A stretch of 64,000 nt of DNA, from the NCBI GenBank assembly GCA_032173965.1, contig CM063283.1:88029243-88093242 (forward strand). Reading direction: 5' to 3'. Made by a program: the position numbers and the translations under genes. Source of the DNA: Sitta carolinensis. Its lineage: Eukaryota > Chordata > Aves > Passeriformes > Sittidae. The notes below the pieces were generated by a model, which did not search any database, was not told the DNA's origin, and saw nothing but the letters and a program-made list of their open reading frames with translations. Below, piece after piece: positions 49,501 through 58,610 of the stretch (position 1 is its first letter; each line of letters starts with the position of its first letter).

Positions 49501-52500
49501 ACAGCAGCAGCCTTGTTTTCCATTATTGGTTGGAAACTAGCAAGGGATCTAGAAAAGAAAAACAACACATTCTCTACAGGCACTTACTCATAGTCACAAT
49601 GAATCCATTATTTCTTCTCCCTTATATTTGTTCACCTCACCCCACTGTAATGTTGTCTTTTGAGTAACCTTTTATTTATAGTATCATCTAGCAAAACTAG
49701 TGCTTTGAAACATCTATTTTTTATGTAACTAATTTTTCATTTGCCCCTTTAAAACTAGAATCTGTATTCTCAAAAGAAACTTTTCCACAGACAAAGAGAT
49801 TTTGAGCCAGTAACTTAAAAATTGTCATAACTCTCCTTTTGCTTTTCATGAACATCTCATTCATCATCTTTTTTTATATTTGAGTAACTCTACTCCTTAT
49901 TGTATTAATTGTCTGTGTCTTAGCTATGTCCTGTTACTCCGAATATTATCAACAACATGTAGTAATGACTGACTACCATATTCCCACTATCAAAGTCAAT
50001 TACTTCCCCAGGTTTGCCGCACTAAGTCATGTATAGTATTTTATTACATCCTAGAGAAAGGAAAAACTCCTCTTTGGCTCATACTGCTAAATGTAAGAGA
50101 GCTTGAGATTTATCCCTAATGCTGAGATAAAATGCAATCAACTGCCTTCTGTCCTCACAGTTTAAGACAATGCCTTCCCACAGCAGACTGATCGGAAAGA
50201 AATTTCCTTAAGCAATCCAAAAAAGAGCCTAGGAGGAAGATCATAAAACGCAGGACCGTTAATGTCGGCTCCACCGGGAAGGGGCCTGAGAGGTATCAGG
50301 CCAGGATAGCCGGTCTACCCCAGAGAGGTACTCTCCTCAGAGAATGCCTTCCAGGGAGCCAGCGGCTTTCCCTCAGCTAGCCTAGGGGTGCCTTAGCAGG
50401 GTAGTAGCCACGGCGGGCTACAGTGAATTCAGCTCAGTGAGTTCAGCTCAGTGAGTTCAGCTCAGTGATCCTGCAAGGCAGCCCCTTCACAGCCGGCACG
50501 GGTGAGAGAGATGAGGGACTCGTATGGCCATTCCGCAGGGGGTAACTTTATTGCAAAGCACCCAGCGAAGGGGAGCCAGGGACGAGAAATCCCCAAAGTC
50601 TGGGGGAAAGTACAGAGGTTTTTATAAGGGTACATAGGTGGGTGTGGGGGGTTACAAACCAATGGGTTTCAACAGATCTACATAAAAATCCCTCAAAGAA
50701 TTGTGGGTCTCCGTAACCAAAAAGTGTTCTCCTTATCTAGGGGTCTGGAATTTGTTGTTGTGCAATGCTCCTTATCTCTTCAGGAGGCCTGCCTCCCCAT
50801 CCCAGGGGCCTCCCTCCATGGCAGTGCCGCGGCGGGCCCGCCAGATCCCACAGACCGTGGACTAGCAAAACACTTCATCTCACTATTATTTATCGGTACG
50901 AATCTTTTCACAGAGACTGTGCCTGTACAGATGAAAAGAAACAGTAAAAAAGCAGGAAAGATTATTATGGCTTATGGAGATACCTCCTCTGAATAAGTAC
51001 TCAAGACTATTCTATATTCTATAGCTGTCAGTCAAAATGTAGTATTAATTATCCATTCTCCCCTGCAAAACAAAGCTGTTCATGGTTTTCAGCAGGAGTC
51101 TTTCCCAGTGATATAGTTTTAGAGATCCCAGGTCCGGAAACTATCAAGGGTATCAGAGATGCTATAATAACTCCTTTATTTAAAAAGACAGATTTTAATT
51201 TTATAAGCTTTTTAAGAACAGGTATGTCCTTGTGTTGACTGTCTTAGAAAACAGATCAATACAATTCAAAGGCCAAGTTTCTTTTAACCAAAACAATTTG
51301 ATTATGGTATGTTGTGGCTGTAATTCACAAGGATATCAGGCAAGCTTCTATAAATTACCGGTGCTGCCTTCTTTGCAAAGTCTGTGCATCTATCCAAACA
51401 GCAATTATGAGTTAGACCTCCCTGCATAAAAGAACAGGAAAGGAAAAGCTACAAACGTCTGCTCTCCGGCAGACAATAGGAATTCAAACAATCTGCTGGG
51501 AAAGTCCAGACAGTAGCAGGGGTATCATTAAGACCTGATTCAAATCTTTACTGATATCTCAGCCAAAACTACTTAGATTGTTGTGGCAACCCAATTAGCT
51601 GGGATAAATCAAAATTAGCCCAACTCATCTGCTCTGGGGAGTGGACCTAGGACCCTGGGGAGCAGGAAGCTAAGACCTTAGACTTACAAGGTCAAGCCCC
51701 TGCCCTAAAGCCAGGACTGGACATCTATCCCAGGTAAACCCTATACCTGGTCAGGTTAGCCATGTCCCTTGGTCTTTAAATGCTGCGTTTCTTCAGACTA
51801 TGTGCTCTCTGGAAGGACCTCCGAGCCATGCGGCCTGGATGCTGCCTAGAGAGCACGTGGTCACTCCAATGGATTAAAGAAGATCTCTGAGCCACATCCA
51901 TTGTACTCGTCCTGTTTTTTACAGCCATGCTCTCCCAGCCAAACTGGTTCAGAAGTAGCAGGGGAAATGCCCTCCCCACACCTGTTACAGATGGATGCCT
52001 GCATTCCTTGCTGTAATAGTCACTTTCTTACTGATTCCTATTCTTTCCCATGTGTTTCACAGATCATTAACTCTCAAAATTGTCCCCAAACCTCTGAACT
52101 GCAACCACAGCAGAATTACTAGCACTGTGTACACTGGATCTATCTATGATGTTTTTAAGCTACAATACTCTACACAATGAGGCTGGGTCCAAGGAATTTT
52201 ATTTATATGTGCTTTCAATTGTATTAAAAAAATGCCATTAATACTCTGTTACTAATAGCTTTTTAGTAGTATTTTGCAAAAACAGTGACGCTGAGATCTG
52301 AATTTCATAAACAGTAAAGCCCCTAAACAAGCTAGGAAGGACAGCCTCAATCATCTGACTCTAAACTTTGGGCATCATGCAGGTCCCTTAGCACAACCTA
52401 CAATTTTACGGTTGAAATGTTATCACGCTTATAGTTCAGCATTTCAGCTATTCTAAGGCAATTCCAAAGCTATCACTTAATGTGATATTTGTATCACAAC

Positions 52501-55500
52501 CAAGCCCATTTCTTACCACCAAAGCTTTCAGAGTCACACAGCTGATATAAAAAAATGGATGAAGAAAGTGCAAGGAGAAGAAAAATTTTCCTGTAACTTC
52601 TTCTAGTGACCTGAAGTGTTGCTTCAGGTCTGGAGAATTTCCTTACAAGTCAGTAGTAGAGGAAAAAAAAAAATGTAGTTCACAAAGCACCCTTAATATG
52701 CACAGCATTTAAACTGCTGTGTATTTTTATTTACAACACACCTATGCAGATGATGCAAATCCCTGCCATGAAGGTAGCATCAGATTCTAGTCAGTATTTA
52801 AATTAATCCAGAATATTGAAGTAAACATTAACACCTAGATTTCCAGGTAGCTCCAGAATGCCAAATGCAATTTTTTAGAAGCTGAACATATAACTCAGTG
52901 GCAAGTCCTGAACAAAGCACCAAATTCCCACTCTGATACTGTGTGCTGAAACTTCCCTCCCATTGTTCTTTCAGGTTTTAAAGCCAAGAAATGCTTAACT
53001 CATACGGTCAAAATAAGCGATCAAAACAACACTGCCAGCAGGAAAGAATGCATTAAAAATGCTTTGGTCAGGACAGGCTACTGAGGAACTCTAACAACAG
53101 CAAAGAGTCAACTTTGATTAGATTCAAAAACCATTCTAATTCAAACAGGGTGTCTGGAAGCATAATGTAGAAGTTTAGTTTTACTCCACATTTTTTGGAA
53201 ACACTAGCAACGTGCATAATGATGGCAATCTTTGGAAAGAATTACCAAAAAATGCAAAGTAACCTTGCTTGTTTCTTCTTTTTATGGAAGCTGAGTGATT
53301 CTGGAAATATTTTAAGCCTGAAATACTGCAAAACGTACTGTTTGGGACTAGGTCACTCCTACTGAAATTCCTCTTAAAAGCATGATGCCTATTTGCATTG
53401 AGAAAATCAGATCTTTTCAAAAGGTAAGGTTTCCCCCACTAATAACAGCATAACACCTAAACACTACCCACCCCTCTCTTTTCCCCACACCAGCTCAACA
53501 GTGTTTCAGAATATATCTAACATAGAATTGAATATATTGAACATAGTCTTGGGCAGACTTCACTAACCCATAACAAAGAACAAGAAATATGTCACAGAGC
53601 TTCCCCTAGGGCAGACAGCTCATTTGCATCATGAGTTTTTACTTAATGTATGTGTGAACTGCAGTTCTACCTTACAAACCTTTCCTATTCATTGTAAATC
53701 CTGCATGAAATTTATGAGATGCTATCATGACTCGTTCTGTTGTTTTAAGATACAGCCCATGATTTTAAAAATTACCTACTCATGCTCTTCTAAGAGAATA
53801 CTGCAGTGTGTACCTGCAAACACAAACCTGCAAAAACTGCAACACCCTACAGTACAAGAATTTCTCGTAAAAACTGCCATCTTCAACTGCAAATGGGTTT
53901 CCAGACTGACAAGGAGTATTTTGCTACTGTGAAATAGCGGAGACATCATCCTGAACAAGAGCAGTATCACCATGTTGGACCTTACATGATTTAAAAGAGA
54001 AAAAAGGAGACACAACCTCTGCCATCTCTGTCTGGTAGAAGGGATAAGACAAAATTGCTACTCTACGCTAAAATACCATCTCTTAAAGTCTTAACACTTC
54101 AGCTTGATTCTGTTTTCAAGGTTTATTAAATTATAAAATTTTAAGTGCTTTTAAGTTTAAAATTCAATACAATATATTATGATCGACTTATACTTTTGTA
54201 TTTTAAGGCTGCAAACAAGAAATACTGATACCATTTTCTTTAGTGTGTCACATTTGCTAATTGAACAGTCTCCTAGAGACTAGCTGAACCACAATTAAGT
54301 AAGATTTACATACAGGTAAAGAGTCAGTGCTACACTAGCTCATAATGAGTTTCTACTTGCTGGTTAGGAAACACAAGGAAACTGGCATGCATAATTTCTT
54401 AAACATATTTTAAACTGCACTTATCCTCATGCTACTGTCTTTGTCTGAAAAGAGAGATTACATAGCTAGGTATTCATTAAGGTTTGTAATTTATACCTAC
54501 ATAATTTTAAGACCTTTCAAAAGTGCTTAAAATACATTGCTTCTATATAAGTACTCATTAAAGACTTTCCCCATTCTTACCTGCATATTATATTATAATT
54601 TTGATTATTCTCCTTCAACATTCCACACTTATCAGTAATGACCCTATTCAATCCCACTGACTTCTCAGAACACCAGGGTCACCTCAGTTTAATCTGTCTA
54701 AAAACTATTTACTATACTGAAACACATACCTATTAAGAAGACTAAAGCACATTTTCTACAAGAAGACTGCTCATCTGAAAACACACAACAGATGGGAGCA
54801 ACAAAACCTGCTCATTAAAGAAAACAGATTTTACAACAACAGGATAAGTGTTTCTACTTAAGACGTTCTCTTTTGCCCTCCTACCCCTAAGTACACATAT
54901 TCCAGTCTTGCCATATATTGGCCTTCAATAATTACAGAAACCCCACCAAATCTGATGCAACTTTAATACCTGCTTCATGTATGCATAGCACATGGTCTCT
55001 GCAACTCGCTTTCCTTCATCATAGCAGGCTCTTGGACCTATTGGATTCACATGCCCCCAGTAATCCTCATTTTGAGGGTGAACTTCAGGATCTACGGGGG
55101 AAAAAAAAACACCTTAGATTATGACATATCAAAAGATGACTATATGTGATGAAACTTTCAGAAGAATATTTGTGTTATACAAGTCAGCAGAGCTTCTCTC
55201 TGAATTCTGCATTTTAGAAAATCTTACATTTTAACACAATTTCTTTAAAGTGCAATCACTGGAACCATGAAAATGGCAGTGTCAGAAGATGAAAGACTGG
55301 TAAAATAACTGAGTACAAGGCAACAACAGCCAGCAACTGCTTTCCTTAAAAGAGTGTGTGAACAAAGGGCTAAATTCAACTCTTCTCTGCGAAGACAGAC
55401 TACCTCAATGGCATAAATACAACTTTTACCTAATGTGCTTCAGAGGAAACATTACAGGTTATGTAGGCAGCAGTTAAGTAGGAGGCATTATAGGTTATGA

Positions 55501-58500
55501 AGGAAAGTAGAACATACTAAAATTTCATAAGATAGGAAACAAGGAAAGAAAAATGGAGAAAATAGAGATGTACTGCATTTCTTAAAGAGGTAAGAGTGAT
55601 GCACCACAAAGTACTTACATTTCTTCTATTTTACCCTAAGCATCTTTACTAGCTATCACTGGCACAATCAGGTTTGATACAGCATAGAAGTTCTTGATTA
55701 TAAAAAACAAGCAACCAAACAACAATCATCTAAGAACCTTGATGGTTTGTCCTTTATATGCTTGAAAAAATACAAACACTTGGTTAAATCTCCCCGTCTG
55801 TTGTCTTCAGAATGGTATAATTTCTACTAGGTTTGAAGTTTGCATACATTACTATGAAACTTCCTATTGTTGAAAGCTAATTTTTGAAACAACCTTAATA
55901 GTCATTTCTGACTAAATTTTCCAGATTTTATGCTGCTCAGACTTGATTATGGATGAATTTGTGCCATATGAAAGCCACAGAGCAATGGTAAATGCATAGA
56001 AGTTTTACCTAATTATAAAAGCTCACAGCAATCTTAAAAGGGCCTGAAAAGATGCTGTGGGAAAGCAGATACAACAGAAGGGAGTTTGCTCAGTTACAGA
56101 AGAGTCCTTGGGGCTACCATTTTTCTCTGTAAAGCCTGACAATAATCTAAGCCTTATATATTATATAATAATATATTTAACCCTTAGATAATATAAGGCT
56201 TAGGAGGCAGTAGGAATGCTGCACATGCTCAGGCCACTTTGGCTGGCCAATCATCTTAGTGATCTCTTGCTTGGGCATTTGAACTTGCTCCACCAAAAGC
56301 ATGCAACTAGAGGTGTGTTCTTTGTCTCTCCTCACTTTTTGCTCACAAAGCTTTGTATCTTGTACCACAGGTTACCATTTTTTGTTTACTTGTTTGTTCT
56401 TTTCAGCAGAGACTCAAATCTACTCCCACTGAGCAGGGTACTGTGCCTGTGTATCTCCACTGTCTTGCAACACTGCTATTATCAATTATGCAATAGCTCA
56501 GAACAGAAGGAAATTTCTCTAGCAGGCACAGGGTCTGTTACACACTCAAGGAAGCGCTAAAGATTCCTGCTGCATCCAATCACCATTCTGTCCATCAATC
56601 TTTCACTCCTTCATTTCTAACAGTAAGAAAAAGATGGAAAGCACTGCCAAATATTGCATTTTAAGAGACCTGTATGCACAACCAATATTTTCTTAGCTTG
56701 GAGGTTATGCCTTTTTGTCTCTTACACACCAGGGCAATTGCTAAATCTTAATAATACAATTCCTATGTGATGGGAAAAAGATACGCATATTTACTATTGA
56801 AATGATCTTTCTTCTCAGGTTTTCATTATGGCATCTGGCCTTTAGAGTACAATACCCAATTTCCCCACAAGCCCTTTGGAAAAAGAAAACCAGGATACAG
56901 GAAAGATACAGACAACACTGCAAGTCTCCTGCCATCACTCTTGACTAGATACATAAAGCAAGCACTGTAAATGCCCTTCTCACATTTTAAACTCTAAGAA
57001 CATATCCTAAAAAAGCAAGCTAAGACAGTGATGAAAATCTTTCATTCTGGTATTTGACAAAAGATGTGTAAATACCCTTTTACACAGTCATATCTGAAGA
57101 GCTCTAAATATTGTTTTATTTTTCTTACCTCCATAAACCTCTGACGTAGAGGCAAGTAGCAGCCGTGCTCCAACACGTTTAGCTAAACCTTGATTTTGGA
57201 CAATGGGGAAAGAAGAACACAATTAGAGCAAGTACAAGAATCTTTCACTCATGATAGCTGTTTTAGTGTGATCAGGTTTTACATGTTCAATTTCTCTCAC
57301 TAGGCGAATTTAGCTGTAAATCACATCCACAGCTCCCACTTGCAAACTAGAAAACTTAAGAAACAGCAGAGCAGCACCTGCATATGATGTGTTTGCTTCT
57401 AGGACCAGCAGCTGCAGTGAACCAAGGTCCAAGAACTTAATATTACTGCAATCTAAATAAAGGCCAAGGACGCGTTCCACTTAGGAAATCAGGATCTTGA
57501 AACAACATAGTACATTATGACTACAAAATCATTCTTCACATAAAGACAAGCTATGTAAAGAAACTCATACAGAATAAAATGTTATAGGAAAAAAATCAGT
57601 AATTTCTCCTTCATTATGACCTTTTAAACTGCTTGGAGGATCCTACCCATCACTTGAGATTATCCTGCAGTCCATTTTAATGGCTTTTTGGTCTTCAAGT
57701 TGGCATGGCAAATCAAACAAATCTCTCACCTGTACCATTCTGGTACCTCAATAGCTTCTGAATCACTTGATTCTCTGAACTGTACTCCCTAAAGTATTAC
57801 TCAAATAAGAAACTCGGCTATGCTAATTCCCTAGATTTTTTCTGACTCATAACAATTCTTAGGATCGCTGACACACAGATCAGTTTGCATCATACCAAAT
57901 GACACAAAGATGGGAGGAGAAAGTAGTGAAGGCTTGAGGTCTTCTTTTCACAGACCCATTCCCAGCATCAAAACAGACAAAGCTGAAAACATTGCCTTGT
58001 AATTTTATCCAGCATGAAGCCAGACATTACACACTCTAAGATTTTGCTAGCCAAGCCATACCCAAGAGGGGGCCATACTCCTGTTGTCTGGAGTTTAAAC
58101 CAGTGCAGTTCCATCTAGTCCAATGTTTGCTTATGGTAATTGTGGGAATGTTCCACAGTTACCAAAGTGAAAACTGCAGACATGAACACAACTGTGTTAT
58201 AAAAATCCCATGCTCTTAATTGTTCCTATTATTTCTGTAATTACTGCACAATCCATAGTCAACTTACAGTCACAAAGTTCTTGTGCTTTGAAAGCCACGT
58301 TGTCAGTGTTCATTTGCAGATATATTTAAAGGAAAAGGACAAAAATTTTCAAAGAGGGCAAAAATACCCCTAAACCTTATTTTGCTTAAAGAAACATCTT
58401 TTAAAAATGTACAACTCATTTGCTTCATCTTCCCCTCTCCCCAGCAACTCTGTCAAGATCATATGATGTCCAACCAAGTTAAATAATAAAAAAAAATCCA

Positions 58501-58610
58501 CTTACCCAGCATGTTTAATGTCCCAATAGTGTTGGTCTTCAATGTTTTTATAGGATTATACATGTAATTTGGAGGAGAAGCAGGGGATGCTAGATGATAG
58601 ATCTGGTCCA
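37442..58610 (-). CDS. UXS1: UXS1, UDP-glucuronate decarboxylase 1, last nine coding exons
   Basis: Exons at 58610-58506, 57188-57129, 55091-54970, 47408-47289, 43812-43769, 42725-42665, 41266-41209, 38913-38810 and 37573-37442 join in frame (806 bp, 267 full codons plus a split valine and the stop). The product closely follows vertebrate UXS1 from [14 protein letters not shown] to the C-terminal [11 protein letters not shown]1 is a type II Golgi enzyme of the extended short-chain dehydrogenase family. It converts UDP-glucuronate to UDP-xylose with bound NAD, supplying xylose for the proteoglycan linker. Visible active-site elements are STSEVYG, the YDEGK (Tyr-x-x-x-Lys) motif, the [14 protein letters not shown] substrate-binding segment and the [10 protein letters not shown] arginine region. 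The transmembrane anchor and the glycine-rich NAD loop are upstream exons not found in this window. All junctions are GT-AG with matching phases, so the gene looks intact here. Confidence 0.97.
37574..38809 (-). other. UXS1: UXS1 intron before the last exon
   Basis: This 1236 bp intron has donor gtatgt. No repeat or gene was recognised inside. Confidence 0.9.
38810..38913 (-). CDS. UXS1: UXS1 coding exon ([14 protein letters not shown])
   Basis: This 104 bp exon completes a glycine codon (phase 1 in) and encodes [18 protein letters not shown] through LLLGWEPV, leaving in phase 0 at a gtatgt donor. This is the conserved C-terminal region containing the [10 protein letters not shown] segment. 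Confidence 0.96.
38914..41208 (-). other. UXS1: UXS1 intron with CR1 relic
   Basis: This 2295 bp intron has donor gtgagt and an AATAG-type acceptor. It holds an old CR1 copy at about 39180-40130 in antisense to UXS1. The 40900-41200 part is strongly AT-rich. Confidence 0.88.
39180..40130 (+). mobile_element. Old CR1-like LINE remnant, antisense in UXS1 intron
   Basis: Plus-strand sequence contains degraded reverse transcriptase coding ('aatttcagtgatgcttttga' reads like the [12 protein letters not shown] block). It continues with CR1 3' blocks such as 'aggcaaatgatatcctgggc', 'ggagacctgggtccagttct', 'cttggagatacttaaaagcc' and 'agaggtcttttccaacctca'. There are many indels and stops, and large parts of the reverse transcriptase are missing, so internal deletions are likely. 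It looks older than the copy at 19-21 kb. Confidence 0.75.
41209..41266 (-). CDS. UXS1: UXS1 coding exon ([11 protein letters not shown])
   Basis: This 58 bp exon with acceptor 'tttgtag' encodes [19 protein letters not shown] plus one base, leaving in phase 1 at a gtgagt donor. Length and phases agree with the flanking exons. Confidence 0.96.
41267..42664 (-). other. UXS1: UXS1 intron
   Basis: This 1398 bp GT-AG intron is AT-rich. A C9 run occurs at about 41501-41509. No gene or clear repeat was recognised. Confidence 0.88.
42665..42725 (-). CDS. UXS1: UXS1 coding exon ([12 protein letters not shown])
   Basis: This 61 bp exon with acceptor 'ctcttttacag' completes a serine codon and encodes [20 protein letters not shown], leaving in phase 0 at a gtgagt donor. 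Confidence 0.96.
42804..42908. repeat. Intronic direct repeat, copy A
   Basis: The first 55 bases align without gaps to 43579-43633 with about 46 identities by eye. The shared core contains 'atcaggcagctgag', 'gaaatcaga' and, further on, 'tattaaaa' plus 'atgatt'. It has the same orientation as copy B, 775 bp away. I do not recognise the family. Confidence 0.7.
43579..43684. repeat. Intronic direct repeat, copy B
   Basis: This is the partner of the block at 42804-42908, in the same orientation. It could be a small tandem duplication whose spacer has diverged, or two members of an unrecognised interspersed repeat. Confidence 0.7.
43769..43812 (-). CDS. UXS1: UXS1 coding exon ([14 protein letters not shown])
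   Basis: This 44 bp microexon-like exon with acceptor 'tttag' encodes [14 protein letters not shown] plus two bases, leaving in phase 2 at gtaagc. It carries the conserved TRAFQYV arginine segment that contacts the UDP-sugar in this family. The human counterpart, as I recall it, reads GSGS where this has GPGT. Confidence 0.95.
43813..47288 (-). other. UXS1: UXS1 intron
   Basis: This 3476 bp intron has donor gtaagt. Open frames such as 44564-44995 on the minus strand (143 codons) have no recognisable domains. No clear repeat was identified. Confidence 0.85.
47289..47408 (-). CDS. UXS1: UXS1 coding exon (substrate-binding segment)
   Basis: This 120 bp exon, phase 0 on both sides, runs from acceptor 'ggctacag' to donor gtaagt. 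It encodes [18 protein letters not shown], then [12 protein letters not shown] and [10 protein letters not shown]. The [11 protein letters not shown] segment is a signature of the UXS/dTDP-glucose dehydratase group. Confidence 0.97.
48915..48980. repeat. 14 bp perfect inverted repeat (hairpin)
   Basis: The arm CCATTTAGTTGCAG at 48915-48928 is exactly complementary to CTGCAACTAAATGG at 48967-48980, with a 38-base loop. The pairing does not extend well into the loop, so it is short for a microRNA precursor. Confidence 0.85.
50254..50259. repeat. Target site duplication, left copy (GACCGT)
   Basis: GACCGT immediately precedes the proposed left boundary of the solo LTR and is repeated exactly at 50853-50858. 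Confidence 0.6.
50260..50852 (-). mobile_element. Solo LTR of an endogenous retrovirus, minus orientation
   Basis: About 593 bp of GC-richer, CpG-containing sequence stands out from the AT-rich UXS1 intron. Read on the minus strand it begins TGTGGGATCTGG and has a TATAAAAA box at 50626-50619. An AATAAA polyadenylation signal follows at 50552-50547, about 70 bases later, which is the spacing of a U3-R boundary with a short R. The remainder is a U5-like region with a 14 bp triplication. The right end has the standard TG/CA terminus. The left end reads ...CATTA rather than ...CA, so it is imperfect or the boundary is off by a few bases. A 6 bp direct repeat flanks it, as expected for alpha/betaretrovirus-like elements. 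There is no internal coding region, consistent with LTR-LTR recombination. Confidence 0.75.
50427..50468. repeat. Three tandem copies of a 14 bp unit inside the LTR
   Basis: The unit GTTCAGCTCAGTGA occurs at 50441-50454 and 50455-50468, with a one-base variant at 50427-50440. It lies in the U5-like part of the solo LTR. Confidence 0.95.
50853..50858. repeat. Target site duplication, right copy (GACCGT)
   Basis: This exact copy of the hexamer at 50254-50259 directly follows the CCCACA terminus of the LTR. Confidence 0.6.
51579..51989 (+). mobile_element. Possible ERV LTR remnant
   Basis: The segment starts TGTTGTGGCAACCC and is locally GC-richer. It contains a TATA-like 'tctttaaatgc' at about 51773 followed by 'gattaaagaagatctctgag', then a 'cctgttttttaca' that could be an LTR end at 51923, or a later 'cctgttaca' at 51989. 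Only a 3 bp flanking match (GAT) supports the longer version. The family was not recognised, so boundaries and class are open. Confidence 0.35.
54970..55091 (-). CDS. UXS1: UXS1 coding exon with catalytic Tyr-x-x-x-Lys
   Basis: This 122 bp exon with acceptor 'ccccgtag' completes an aspartate codon. It encodes [20 protein letters not shown], then [20 protein letters not shown], and leaves in phase 0 at gtatta. YDEGK is the catalytic Tyr/Lys pair of the short-chain dehydrogenase fold. Confidence 0.97.
55092..57128 (-). other. UXS1: UXS1 intron with AT-rich hairpin
   Basis: This 2037 bp intron with donor gtaaga contains a 57 bp inverted repeat (56147-56203). No gene or transposon was recognised. 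Confidence 0.88.
56147..56203. repeat. AT-rich inverted repeat with 13 bp arms
   Basis: The arm CTAAGCCTTATAT at 56147-56159 is exactly complementary to ATATAAGGCTTAG at 56191-56203. The 31-base loop is itself AT-palindromic (tatataataatatat). It could form a cruciform in DNA or a stem-loop in the pre-mRNA. Confidence 0.85.
57129..57188 (-). CDS. UXS1: UXS1 coding exon (STSEVYG)
   Basis: This 60 bp exon completes a glycine codon and encodes [19 protein letters not shown] plus one base, leaving in phase 1 at gtaaga. The STSEVYG block supplies the catalytic Ser/Thr region of the dehydrogenase fold. Confidence 0.96.
57189..58505 (-). other. UXS1: UXS1 intron
   Basis: This 1317 bp intron has donor gtaagt. 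The acceptor 'aaaatcaag' is purine-rich and weak by eye, but both reading frame and homology require it. No repeats were recognised. Confidence 0.88.
58506..58610 (-). CDS. UXS1: UXS1 coding exon ([16 protein letters not shown]), most 5' in window
   Basis: This 105 bp exon with acceptor 'ttttttctgtag' completes a valine codon and encodes [19 protein letters not shown] through [11 protein letters not shown] plus one base. HLASPASPP is the conserved nucleotide-sugar dehydratase signature. The preceding exon, which should end with the first base of the valine codon, was not found in the window. Confidence 0.97.

Larger units (their letters stand above)
47409..54969 (-). other. UXS1: Largest UXS1 intron in the window
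   Basis: This 7561 bp intron has donor gtatta. It holds a 14 bp inverted repeat (48915-48980), a solo LTR in the same orientation as UXS1 (50260-50852) and a possible second LTR (51579-51989). No coding exon was found between its ends; exons on both sides join in frame without one. Confidence 0.88.
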
